NCBI GenBank assembly: GCA_045630285.1
Contig: JAZQSX010000063.1
Location: forward strand, 1-64,000
DNA length: 64,000 nt
Source of the DNA: RGIG3009 sp045630285
GTDB taxonomy: Bacteria; Bacillota; Clostridia; Oscillospirales; Acutalibacteraceae
Direction of reading: 5' to 3'
The translations under genes and the position numbers were made by a program. Shown here piece after piece: positions 7,394 to 15,395 of the stretch. Within the stretch, counting starts at the first letter, position 1; every line of letters starts with the position of its first letter. A model generated the notes under the pieces. That model was not told the DNA's origin and ran no database searches. It worked only from the letters and a program-made list of their open reading frames with translations.

Positions 7394-7421
7394 ATTATAA
7401 ACCAAGCGTATCAATTGTCAA
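7394..7421 (-). promoter_or_regulatory. Sigma-A promoter for the acyltransferase/PhnP-like pair
   Basis: On the minus strand TTGACA (plus 7416-7421) and TATAAT (plus 7394-7399) are 16 bases apart. Predicted initiation near 7387 gives a 5' leader of only about 13 bases before the TTG start. Confidence 0.75.
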
Positions 7422-7493
7422 TAGAATGTCAAGAAAAAACAAGGAAAACCGAAACGATCAAGGGTATACTACTCGCGGAGGCGAGCGGGAATT

Positions 7494-8162
7494 ATGGCAT
7501 TGATTTCTTTGGAAAACGTGTGTAAGCGATACCAAACAAAAGCCGGTGAGGTGCGTGCGCTGGACGGTGTTACCTTGCAGGTGGATCGTGGTGAATTCGT
7601 GGCTGTTGTCGGACGCTCAGGTTCGGGAAAATCCACCTTGATGAATATTTTGGGTTGTCTGGACGTTCCAACCGACGGACGCTACCGTTTGGCGGGGCGC
7701 AATATGTCCCGATGCTCGGAAGGCTACCGTGCGCAGGTGCGTGGGCGGCAGATCGGTTTTGTGTTTCAGGGTTTTCATTTGATTCCGTCATTGACGGCGT
7801 TGGAAAACGTGGAGCTGCCGCTGCTGTACCGTGGGTTTTCACGGGAAGAGCGACATAACCGTGCGACGGAGAGCCTGCGCCGTGTCGGACTCCTCAAACG
7901 AATGACACACCGTCCCTCGGAGCTCTCCGGCGGTCAACAGCAGCGCGTGGCGATCGCACGTGCCATTGCAGCGGCACCGCCTTTGATCCTGGCGGACGAG
8001 CCGACCGGCAACTTGGATACAGCATCCGGTGACGGCGTAATGGAGATTCTTCATGCCTTACACCGTGAGGGGAAAACGGTCGTGCTTATCACACACGATC
8101 ATACCATTGCGAATACGGCGCAGCGGCAGTTGTGTATGGAGGACGGGAGGCTGCTTCGATGA
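7494..8162 (+). CDS. ABC transporter ATP-binding protein, MacB/LolD type, without a permease
   Basis: The 222-residue ATPase has Walker A GRSGSGKST (residues 40-48), Q-loop FQGFHL, signature LSGGQQQR, Walker B LILADEP and an H-loop (LITHDH). Sequence style matches the MacB/LolD/FtsE group, which partners FtsX-like permeases. No permease is encoded next to it: the next two genes are an LCP-like membrane protein (4-base overlap) and a lipoprotein. The upstream TATACT near 7468 may be part of a weak promoter. Family is sure; partner and cargo are unknown. Confidence 0.88.
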   Translation: MALISLENVCKRYQTKAGEVRALDGVTLQVDRGEFVAVVGRSGSGKSTLMNILGCLDVPTDGRYRLAGRNMSRCSEGYRAQVRGRQIGFVFQGFHLIPSLTALENVELPLLYRGFSREERHNRATESLRRVGLLKRMTHRPSELSGGQQQRVAIARAIAAAPPLILADEPTGNLDTASGDGVMEILHALHREGKTVVLITHDHTIANTAQRQLCMEDGRLLR

Positions 8163-9004
8163 AACACGGTGTCAAGCATCAACGCCGTCGCAAACGGTCG
8201 TTGCCCGCCGTTACGATGACATTTGTTCTGTCGTTGCTGGCTTTTGGCGCAGCGATCTTGCTGCCGTGGCTGTTGAGAAAGGAGCCGTCGGCAGAGTCCA
8301 TGCCGACCGATGGCGGTGAAGGACATCAGCGCGCCGCACTGCTGCTTATTCACGATACGGATGACCGCTTGACGGCAGTCGTCGCAGTACACACAGACAC
8401 CCGCAAGCTTACGATGACGGCGATCGGTTATCCGTCACAGACGGAGGTGGCGTATCACACCGCCTTATCCACTCTGGAACGGCGTTACGCTGAAGAAGGC
8501 GTTGAGGTGGCACGATACGTATCGGCGTTGACTGGTGCGACCTACGGCAAGGTGATGCGGTTGTCGGTCAGCGCAGTAGCGGCTTTTGTGGCGAGCGGCG
8601 GCAACGGTATCTCATACACGTTACCGGAAGAGGTAGGGGCTCTGCCCATTGGCGAACAAACGCTGACATCCCTTCAGATCGCCGACGTCCTTCGCTACGA
8701 CGGATGGATGCAAAGTCTGACAGGGCGTGCCGAAGCACACGCCGGGATCGTGGCTGCGATTATCAATCAGCGATTGGTACCGCAGCGGGATATTACGACG
8801 ATGTTTCAACGGTTTTCTTCGCTGTGCGACGACACGGTGACGGTCGCTGAGTTTTCGGTGATTCGGGACGAGTTGTCGATGCTTGCAGCGGCAAACGACG
8901 GCTCAATCTGTCGACCCTACGTGCCGGAGGGCCGTGCCGTCGGAAGAGCCGAGGACCGGCGGTTTGTCATAGACGGTAAAATGGGGCGTCTCGGCGGAAA
9001 ATAG
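8159..9004 (+). CDS. Divergent LCP (LytR-CpsA-Psr)-like membrane protein
   Basis: The 281-residue product has a basic N-terminus, one membrane segment (about residues 17-42) and an extracellular domain. That domain resembles LCP enzymes in the AALLLIHDTDDRLTAVVAV strand and in the later VMRLSVSAVAAFVASGGNG region. LCP proteins attach glycopolymers to peptidoglycan. The usual IPRD arginine motif is replaced by AIGYPSQ, so catalysis is doubtful. The ATG overlaps the ABC gene stop (ATGA) and follows GGGAGG. The assignment is tentative. Confidence 0.5.
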   Translation: MKHGVKHQRRRKRSLPAVTMTFVLSLLAFGAAILLPWLLRKEPSAESMPTDGGEGHQRAALLLIHDTDDRLTAVVAVHTDTRKLTMTAIGYPSQTEVAYHTALSTLERRYAEEGVEVARYVSALTGATYGKVMRLSVSAVAAFVASGGNGISYTLPEEVGALPIGEQTLTSLQIADVLRYDGWMQSLTGRAEAHAGIVAAIINQRLVPQRDITTMFQRFSSLCDDTVTVAEFSVIRDELSMLAAANDGSICRPYVPEGRAVGRAEDRRFVIDGKMGRLGGK

Positions 9005-9023
9005 ATCGTTTTGAGGTGATTTC

Positions 9024-10184
9024 TTGAAGCGTGGTATGGCGATTTTGATGGTGCTGCTGTTGTTAAGCGGTTGCACGCCGCTCCAGTATTCTTCTGAGTC
9101 TGCACCGAACGGTTACACGGCTGCCTATACGGACAAGTGGGCATACTGTCGTTTGTCTGAGCAGCAACAGCGCAACTACAGGGCAGTATACACGGCTGTA
9201 CATGAGGGCTTTGCCTACGATGAGACGGTGGCGCTCGGTGAAGCGGGAGAAGTGTATCAGGGCGTTACGGTGTTGCTTCCCGAACCGCTTGCTACCGAAG
9301 CGGAGATTCACCAGCTGTACCGTGCTTTTGTGCAGGATCATCCTTCGTTTTTTTATCTTGGAAATGCGTATGGATACAGTGGGAACGGAGCGTATGATAC
9401 GCTGAAATTGACCTACACAATGTCGTCTGAGGAACGCATTGCGGCACGAAACAAGTTCGAGAAAGTTTGCGAGGAGCTGTTGGCACGGCTCGACGGTACG
9501 ATGACCGATTTTGAAAAGGAATTGCAGCTGCACGACGCTTTGCTTGACCGATGCCGATACGATCCAGAGGCGGATGTCGATTCTTACACGGCGTATGGTG
9601 CGTTGGTGGAGGGGGAAGCGGTGTGCGAGGGGTATGCCCGTGCGATGCAGTATCTGTTGGAGCGAGCCGGTATTACGGCAACGACGGTGAAAGGCTTTTC
9701 CGGCGACACCGATGTGGCGCATCTGTGGAATGCGGTCGTGCTGAATGGGCAGCTGTATTATCTTGATCCTACGTGGAATGATACGGATTTTGGAATCACG
9801 TACACGTATTTTAACGTTACGGCAGCGGAGCTGTCATCGGATCACCGTGCCAGCGAAGAGACAGCAGAGTTTTGGTCGGCAACCGCCACCGAACGAAATT
9901 ATTACCGTGTGATGGGGAGTTATTTGGATACGGTGGAGCAGGGGAGGATCGCCGAACACGTTGCCGCCCGCTTCGCTGCGGGAGAGGAGACGGTGCAGCT
10001 GCGGTTTTCTCCGCAGGCGTGGGATACCGCACGGTTTTTCTTGCAAAGCACTTCGTGGTTTCTGGAAACCGTCAATGCTTGCCTTCCAAAAGAGGTGCCA
10101 CCGATCGAAGACTATAGGCTGAATTGCAACGAAAAATATAATACTATCACGATCTGTAAAAAACCTCTTGACAGCGGGGTGTAG
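9024..10184 (+). CDS. Transglutaminase-domain lipoprotein
   Basis: The 386-residue protein starts at a TTG behind GAGGTGA. It has a lipoprotein signal with lipobox LLSGC (Cys17) and a transglutaminase-like core with Cys201 in GEAVCEGYA, His233 in DVAHLWN and Asp248 in YYLDPTWND. Such extracytoplasmic domains are usually proteases or cell-wall-linked enzymes in gut Firmicutes. It closes the three-gene unit begun by the ABC ATPase. The tRNA promoter overlaps its 3' end. Confidence 0.82.
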   Translation: MKRGMAILMVLLLLSGCTPLQYSSESAPNGYTAAYTDKWAYCRLSEQQQRNYRAVYTAVHEGFAYDETVALGEAGEVYQGVTVLLPEPLATEAEIHQLYRAFVQDHPSFFYLGNAYGYSGNGAYDTLKLTYTMSSEERIAARNKFEKVCEELLARLDGTMTDFEKELQLHDALLDRCRYDPEADVDSYTAYGALVEGEAVCEGYARAMQYLLERAGITATTVKGFSGDTDVAHLWNAVVLNGQLYYLDPTWNDTDFGITYTYFNVTAAELSSDHRASEETAEFWSATATERNYYRVMGSYLDTVEQGRIAEHVAARFAAGEETVQLRFSPQAWDTARFFLQSTSWFLETVNACLPKEVPPIEDYRLNCNEKYNTITICKKPLDSGV

Positions 10185-10197
10185 CGTGTGGTATGAT
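10168..10197 (+). promoter_or_regulatory. Promoter of the tRNA cluster
   Basis: Consensus TTGACA (10168-10173) and TATGAT (10192-10197) are 18 bases apart with TGG before the -10 box. The -35 box lies inside the last codons of the transglutaminase gene. Confidence 0.75.
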
Positions 10198-10226
10198 AGG
10201 CTACGCTTGATGAGTCGAGCGCACCT

Positions 10227-10300
10227 GCGGGTGTAGTTCAGTGGTAGAACCCCAGCCTTCCAAGCTGGTTGTGTGGGTTCGATTCCCATCACCCGCTCCA
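10227..10300 (+). tRNA. tRNA-Gly (anticodon TCC)
   Basis: A full cloverleaf can be drawn. The acceptor arm pairs GCGGGTG with CACCCGC, the anticodon stem is CCAGC/GCTGG with loop CTTCCAA, and the T loop is TTCGATT. CCA is encoded. It would read GGA codons, with wobble to GGN. Confidence 0.95.
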
Positions 10301-10333
10301 TTTGTTGCCACGCCGTTCGATGACGGTATATAG

Positions 10334-10410
10334 GCGCCTGTAGCTCAGCCGGATAGAGCATCTGCCTTCTAAGCAGAGGGTCAGGGGTTCGAGTCCCTTC
10401 AGGCGCGCCA
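10334..10410 (+). tRNA. tRNA-Arg (anticodon TCT)
   Basis: The acceptor arm pairs GCGCCTG with CAGGCGC. The anticodon stem TCTGC/GCAGA carries loop CTTCTAA, and the T loop is TTCGAGT. CCA is encoded. It reads AGA/AGG codons, which are rare in most genes of this window. Confidence 0.95.
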
Positions 10411-10415
10411 AATAT

Positions 10416-10494
10416 GGTGGGTGTAGCGTAGTTGGCCTAACGCGTCAGTTTGTGGCACTGAAGATCGTGGGTTCGAATCCCATCTCCCACCCCA
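10416..10494 (+). tRNA. tRNA-His (anticodon GTG)
   Basis: The anticodon stem holds loop TTGTGGC (anticodon GTG). The extra 5' G at position -1 (10416) faces C73 (10491), the tRNA-His identity feature. CCA is encoded at 10492-10494. Positions 6 and 67 of the acceptor stem are both U, leaving one mismatch in an otherwise paired arm. Confidence 0.93.
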
Positions 10495-10500
10495 CACTAT

Positions 10501-10574
10501 TGGGATGTAGTCTAGTGGTAGGACAGCAGACTTTGACTCTGCCCGGGCAAGTTCGATTCTTGCCATCCCAGCCA
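10501..10574 (+). tRNA. tRNA-Gln (anticodon TTG)
   Basis: The acceptor arm pairs TGGGATG with CATCCCA. The anticodon stem GCAGA/TCTGC carries loop CTTTGAC (anticodon TTG). The T loop is TTCGATT, and CCA is encoded. A glutaminyl-tRNA synthetase gene is present at the far end of the window. Confidence 0.95.
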
Positions 10575-10581
10575 CAGAAAT

Positions 10582-10621
10582 CCCGCACAAACCCGCACGA
10601 ACCACGGTTTGTGCGGGTTTT
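10582..10621 (+). terminator. Terminator of the tRNA operon
   Basis: CCCGCACAAACC (10582-10593) pairs perfectly with GGTTTGTGCGGG (10606-10617) and is followed by TTTT. An imperfect second copy of the left arm (CCCGCACGAACC) lies in the loop. Confidence 0.8.
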
Positions 10622-10637
10622 CTGCATTCTGGTGGAC

Positions 10638-10666
10638 TTGCATTTTTCGCCAACATCTGTTACACT
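10638..10666 (+). promoter_or_regulatory. Promoter for ispD-ispF
   Basis: TTGCAT (10638-10643) and TACACT (10661-10666) are separated by 17 bases and lie 31 bases before the ispD start. Confidence 0.6.
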
Positions 10667-10696
10667 GTTTATGATTGTACCGAGAGGGGGAGACCG

Positions 10697-11374
10697 ATGA
10701 AGACCAGCGTTGCTGCCGTGATCGTAGCGGCAGGCAGTTCGACCCGTATGGGACAGCCGAAGCTGTTGCTGTCACTTGGCGGAATACCGGTGATCGTTCA
10801 CACCATGAAAGCATTTCAACAGTGCGCTGCCGTTGACGAGATCGTATTGGTTACCCGTTCCGGGGATGTAGAACGGATGAGGGAGCTGGCTCAAGCGAAC
10901 GGCATCGGCAAGCTCCGATCGGTCGTTCCCGGCGGTGATAGCCGCCAGCAATCGGTGGCAAACGGCGTGCGGGCGTGTTCGGAGGAGGTCGGCTATTTTG
11001 CGATTCACGACGGTGCACGGCCGCTGATCACCGAGGCTTGTATTGAAGCGGTCATTGATGAGGCACGGCGTGTCGGCGCTGCTGCCGCTGCTGTGCGTGT
11101 TAAGGATACGATCAAGGTGGCGGATGAACAGGGGTTTATCCAGGCAACGCCTGACAGAGAGACGTTGTGGAGCGTGCAAACCCCTCAGATTTTTGAGAGA
11201 GACTTGTACCTGCGTGCCGTAGAGAATATGGAGACAACAGGATTGCGGGTTACCGACGATTGCGCTATGGTGGAAGCGATCGGCCACGCCGTGCGGCTGG
11301 TGGAGGGTGACTACACTAATTTGAAGATTACGACCCCGGAAGATATTCGCACAGCGGAAGGGTGGTTGCGATGA
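10697..11374 (+). CDS. ispD: 2-C-methyl-D-erythritol 4-phosphate cytidylyltransferase
   Basis: IspD transfers CMP from CTP to MEP in the non-mevalonate isoprenoid pathway. The 225-residue product has the N-terminal nucleotide-binding motif AAVIVAAGSSTRMG with PKLLL, the IHDGARPL motif near residue 105 and the C-terminal GDYTNLKITTPEDI. The length is normal. The ATG follows GAGAGGGGGAG. It overlaps ispF by four bases, and the pathway's IspH is encoded at 23.9 kb. Confidence 0.96.
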   Translation: MKTSVAAVIVAAGSSTRMGQPKLLLSLGGIPVIVHTMKAFQQCAAVDEIVLVTRSGDVERMRELAQANGIGKLRSVVPGGDSRQQSVANGVRACSEEVGYFAIHDGARPLITEACIEAVIDEARRVGAAAAAVRVKDTIKVADEQGFIQATPDRETLWSVQTPQIFERDLYLRAVENMETTGLRVTDDCAMVEAIGHAVRLVEGDYTNLKITTPEDIRTAEGWLR

Positions 11375-11850
11375 CAATGCGTATTGGTCACGGCTATGAC
11401 GTTCACCGTTTGGTGGAAGGACGTCCGCTGATTCTCGGCGGTGTCACGATCCCGTGGGATAAAGGACTTCTCGGCCATTCGGATGCGGATGTGCTGGCGC
11501 ACGCTGTGGCGGATGCGCTGCTCGGTGCGGCGGCACTGGGGGATATTGGTTGCTTGTTTCCTGATACCGACCCGAAGTATAAGGGCGCTGACAGCCTGAA
11601 ATTGTTATCGGAGGTTGTCTGTGTCCTGCGCGAGGCGGGATACGTGCCCATGAATATTGATGCCACTGTTTTGGCACAGGCTCCGAAGCTCAAGCCGCAT
11701 ATCCCGTTGATGCGTGAAAAGCTGGCGACGGCTTGCGGTATGGAGGTTTCAGCGGTCAGTGTCAAAGCCACGACGGAAGAAGGCCTGGGCTTTACCGGCT
11801 CGGGTGACGGTATAGCGGCACACGCCGTATGCTTGATTGAGGAGGGCTAA
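11371..11850 (+). CDS. ispF: 2-C-methyl-D-erythritol 2,4-cyclodiphosphate synthase
   Basis: IspF cyclises CDP-ME 2-phosphate, the step after IspD and IspE. The 159-residue product has RIGHGYDVHRL at its N-terminus (metal ligands Asp and His), GHSDADVLAHAVADALLGA, DIGCLFPDTD and the C-terminal KATTEEGLGFTGSGDG. The start at 11371 overlaps the ispD stop as ATGA; ATG 11377 is an alternative two codons in. It is translationally coupled to ispD. Confidence 0.96.
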   Translation: MTMRIGHGYDVHRLVEGRPLILGGVTIPWDKGLLGHSDADVLAHAVADALLGAAALGDIGCLFPDTDPKYKGADSLKLLSEVVCVLREAGYVPMNIDATVLAQAPKLKPHIPLMREKLATACGMEVSAVSVKATTEEGLGFTGSGDGIAAHAVCLIEEG

Positions 11851-11852
11851 CG

Positions 11853-13709
11853 ATGGCACCGATGCCCCCACCTCCGGGTATGCGTGGCCCCGGTCGCCAT
11901 CGCCCGTTGTCCGAAGAGGAGAAGCAGCAGGCTCCTCGGTTGTCCCGTGCGCTGCTCAAACGGATTTTTTCGTATATGCGTCCCTACTGGCGACGGATGA
12001 TTTTGGTGATGCTGATCATTCTGGTGTCAGCGGGTCTGGGACTGCTGCCTTCGATTTTGACCGGCCGTATGATCGACGACGGCTTGATTGCCGGTAATTG
12101 GTCGGTGCTGGTTCAGTTGATCTTGCTGTCGTTGGCGGTCACCGTGGCATCCAATCTGGTTGGTATTCTGCAAAGTTATCTCAACGCTACGATCGCCCAA
12201 AATATTACCTACGATATGAAAAACGAGATGTACGCCCATCTGGAGCGTATGTCCCACCGGTTTTATACCGATCGCCCGCAGGGTGAGCTTATCACCCGTA
12301 TGACGGGTGACATCAGCGGCGTGCAATCGGTTATCGCCAACACGATGACGGGCTTGCTTTCCAACGTAGCCGTGCTGGTCACGTCGTTGGTTGCGATGTA
12401 CCAGATCCATTGGGTACTGGCGACGGTTGGCGTGTTGCTGCTTCCGTTTTTTGTTCTGCCGACCCGTATTGTTGCTCGGTATCGGTGGAGGATCGCCTCA
12501 CGCACGCAGGAAAAATGGGACGAGATGAACCAGATCTTGAATGAAACGATGAGCGTGAGCGGTCAGATGCTGGTCAAGCTTTTCAACAAAGAGGAAACGG
12601 AATACGAGCGATTCCGTGCGGTGAACGGTGAGACCCGTCGCCTCAGTATTCGTGAGACGATCGCCCGTGGCTGGTTCCGCATGGCGATCGACACATTCAT
12701 CGGCATCGGGCCGCTGTTGATGTATCTGGTTGGCGGTTTGCTGATGCTGGAGTACCCGATAGGACAGACGCTGTCGGTGGGTGACATCACCATTATGGTG
12801 ACCTTGCTTCATCGGATGTTCCGACCGGTGGATCAGTTGTTGAGCATCGGCGTTGATATTACACGGTCGCTGGCGTTGTTTTCCCGCATTTTTGAGTATT
12901 TGGATATGCGTCCGGAGATCGAGGATCGTCCCAATGCCGTGGCTCCTGAGGTGATCCGCGGCGATCTGTGCTTCGATAAGGTGGCATTCTCCTACCTGCC
13001 GGAGCAGCCGGTGCTGCGTGACATCAGCTTTTCCGTGGAGCGTGGAAAAACGATAGCGATCGTCGGCACGTCGGGTGCCGGAAAAACTACGCTGATCAGC
13101 TTGATTCCACGGCTGTATGACGTGCTCGGCGGCAGTATTACGGTGGATGGTATAGATCTGCGGGATATTCGCTTGTCGACCCTGCGGCGCAACATTGGCA
13201 TGGTGACGCAGGACACGTATCTGTTTAATGACACGATTCGTGCCAATCTCTTGTATGCGAAGCCGTCGGCAACGGACGAGGAACTGATCGACGCCTGCCG
13301 CAAGGCGAATATTCATGAGTTTATCGATGGATTGCCTGACGGGTATGATACGGTGGTCGGTAACCGTGGACTCAAGCTGTCCGGCGGCGAAAAACAACGT
13401 TTGTCGCTGGCCCGTGTCATTTTGAAGGATCCGCCGATTTTGCTGTTGGATGAAGCAACCTCGTCGCTGGACTCTATTTCGGAAAGCCATATTCAGGATG
13501 CGATCCAACCGCTGCTGCGTGACCGCACGTCACTGGTTGTGGCGCATCGCTTGTCCACCATCTTGTCGGCAGACGAGATCCTGGTGATTGAGGACGGTGT
13601 GATCGCCGGTCGAGGTCCGCACCGCCGTCTGGTTGAAGAAAATGCCCGTTACCGTGAACTGTATGAGACGCAGTTTTTGCGTCCTCTTGCCCGCACGGAA
13701 ACGACGTAA
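11853..13709 (+). CDS. ABC exporter, fused membrane and ATPase domains
   Basis: The 618-residue half-transporter has a proline/glycine-rich N-terminal tail (PPPPGMRGPG), a six-helix type I exporter domain (about residues 40-330), and a nucleotide-binding domain with Walker A GTSGAGKTT, signature LSGGEKQR and Walker B ILLLDEATSSLD. It is of the MsbA/LmrA-like multidrug or lipid exporter group and probably acts as a homodimer in the membrane. It starts 3 bases after ispF behind GAGGAGGG. The substrate is unknown. Confidence 0.92.
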   Translation: MAPMPPPPGMRGPGRHRPLSEEEKQQAPRLSRALLKRIFSYMRPYWRRMILVMLIILVSAGLGLLPSILTGRMIDDGLIAGNWSVLVQLILLSLAVTVASNLVGILQSYLNATIAQNITYDMKNEMYAHLERMSHRFYTDRPQGELITRMTGDISGVQSVIANTMTGLLSNVAVLVTSLVAMYQIHWVLATVGVLLLPFFVLPTRIVARYRWRIASRTQEKWDEMNQILNETMSVSGQMLVKLFNKEETEYERFRAVNGETRRLSIRETIARGWFRMAIDTFIGIGPLLMYLVGGLLMLEYPIGQTLSVGDITIMVTLLHRMFRPVDQLLSIGVDITRSLALFSRIFEYLDMRPEIEDRPNAVAPEVIRGDLCFDKVAFSYLPEQPVLRDISFSVERGKTIAIVGTSGAGKTTLISLIPRLYDVLGGSITVDGIDLRDIRLSTLRRNIGMVTQDTYLFNDTIRANLLYAKPSATDEELIDACRKANIHEFIDGLPDGYDTVVGNRGLKLSGGEKQRLSLARVILKDPPILLLDEATSSLDSISESHIQDAIQPLLRDRTSLVVAHRLSTILSADEILVIEDGVIAGRGPHRRLVEENARYRELYETQFLRPLARTETT

Positions 13710-13733
13710 TAGTTTGGAAAGGAAGTCGCTTTT

Positions 13734-15308
13734 ATGAAACGGTTATTTGTGTTGCTTCTGGTCATGACGCTGATATTGGTTGGCTGCGGCCAGACGGAAA
13801 CCTCGACGACGACAGATCCGACGCAGCCCTCTCAGACGGTTCCATCGGAGACGCTGCCGACGTTTGAGGATTGCGGCGAGGAAGCGGGAATGATCTATCA
13901 TAAAACGATAGCAGCCTATTCGTATTTTGAAAACGAGGATGTCGTCAGCAGCAAAAATCTCCTGTTTGTACCCGGTGGCACCGTCGTTTCCTCCGAAAAA
14001 GGTTTTGCGGTATACCCCTATACCGAGAAAAACGTGCTGGATCGGGAGGCGTTGGACGCAACGGGCCAAAACGTCATCAACAAGTATATGGTGGTGATGG
14101 CGGCAGGCAGTGTCACGCTGGAAAACGATGCATATTTGCGTGTTGCTGTCGAGGGAAAACTGAGCGATGTTGTTTTGACCTATCCCGAGGGGACAGAGAC
14201 ACAGGTACGGGTGGTTGATACCGAGTATGAAGCCTACGGTAAGGACTACGACCGCATCACGGCAGCGCTGAAGTCCTCACCGAAGCAGGCGGTCAATTAT
14301 ATTTTTATCACCGATATTCACTATGACAAAAAGGATCTCACATCGGTGCAGATCAAATCGCTAAAGCAGCAAATGACCTTGGTCACCAAGATGGCCAATG
14401 AAAGCGACGCTATTGACTTCGTGGCGATAGGCGGCGACATTACCAGCGGTCACTATGAAAATAAGAATGAGGCCATAAAGCTGACCCAAGAGATTATGGA
14501 GCCGCTCAAGGAGTGCAAAAAGCCGGTGATGGTTCTCATGGGAAACCATGATGACAATTCCTATTCCGCCGGAGAAACGGTGTACATTGAGGCAACGGCA
14601 AACGGCCTGGTCAGTAAAAAGGATTGGAACACGTTTTTGCTGAACGAGTATCTTCCGGAAGCGGCGGTGCACGACAGCAACGATGCGAACTCGGTGTATT
14701 ATTACTACGATTTGCCCGCCAAAAAGACACGGCTCGTTTGTCTGGATGCTATCGACTATCCCCAAGAACTGGAGGAGGACGGCACCATTGATCACACTTC
14801 TCTGGAACTGAATGAAGAGGGAAACTCCAAGGTTGGTCGCTCGTATTGGGGGTATAGCGTTCGGGAACTGCAGTGGCTGATGAACGAGGCACTGACAGCG
14901 GAGGGCGACTGGAATTACGTGTTTTTGTCCCATATGGACGTGACAGCGGCGAATTACGGCGCCGAATTGCAGGATCTGCTGGCGGCTTTCCAAAATCACA
15001 CACTCTACGACAACGAGGAGATCGGCACGGCGGATTTCTCGCAAGCAACGGGCAAGATCATGGTGTACCACCACGGTCACAACCACGGAAATAAGACAAC
15101 GTGGAGCGAGAAGATCGGGCTGTGGCGGATCCTGACCGGCACCGCCAATATTACTCAGTTGAGTAATAATTCCGCCTCATCGCCGAACTATCGTGGATTC
15201 GGCTCGGAAAATGAATGCTGCTTCGACGTGGTATCCGCTACGCCGACGGAGGTGCAGAGATACGGTTTTGGCTGGCCGGAAGATGCAACGCTGACCGATC
15301 CCGAATAA
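13734..15308 (+). CDS. Metallophosphoesterase lipoprotein
   Basis: The 524-residue protein has a lipoprotein signal (lipobox LVGC, Cys18) and a Thr/Ser/Pro-rich linker after the lipid anchor. Its C-terminal calcineurin-like phosphoesterase domain carries the metal motifs in order: TDIHYD, GGDITS, GNHDDN, a later SHMD and GHNHG. It should act outside the membrane on an unidentified phosphoester. The ATG follows AAAGGAAG. A strong terminator lies 8 bases after the stop. Confidence 0.88.
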   Translation: MKRLFVLLLVMTLILVGCGQTETSTTTDPTQPSQTVPSETLPTFEDCGEEAGMIYHKTIAAYSYFENEDVVSSKNLLFVPGGTVVSSEKGFAVYPYTEKNVLDREALDATGQNVINKYMVVMAAGSVTLENDAYLRVAVEGKLSDVVLTYPEGTETQVRVVDTEYEAYGKDYDRITAALKSSPKQAVNYIFITDIHYDKKDLTSVQIKSLKQQMTLVTKMANESDAIDFVAIGGDITSGHYENKNEAIKLTQEIMEPLKECKKPVMVLMGNHDDNSYSAGETVYIEATANGLVSKKDWNTFLLNEYLPEAAVHDSNDANSVYYYYDLPAKKTRLVCLDAIDYPQELEEDGTIDHTSLELNEEGNSKVGRSYWGYSVRELQWLMNEALTAEGDWNYVFLSHMDVTAANYGAELQDLLAAFQNHTLYDNEEIGTADFSQATGKIMVYHHGHNHGNKTTWSEKIGLWRILTGTANITQLSNNSASSPNYRGFGSENECCFDVVSATPTEVQRYGFGWPEDATLTDPE

Positions 15309-15315
15309 AAAACGG

Positions 15316-15350
15316 CGATCCCGCAGTTTTTACACTGCGGGATCGTTTTT
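15316..15350 (+). terminator. Intrinsic terminator after the phosphoesterase
   Basis: CGATCCCGCAGT (15316-15327) pairs perfectly with ACTGCGGGATCG (15334-15345), followed by TTTTT. Confidence 0.9.
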
Positions 15351-15395
15351 CTGTTTCATACGCACCATATCAAAGAGCGACACGGTGGTATATCC

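Noticed and set aside
10185..10700. Short open frames over the tRNA cluster
   Set aside because: They translate tRNA sequence; the cloverleafs explain the region fully.
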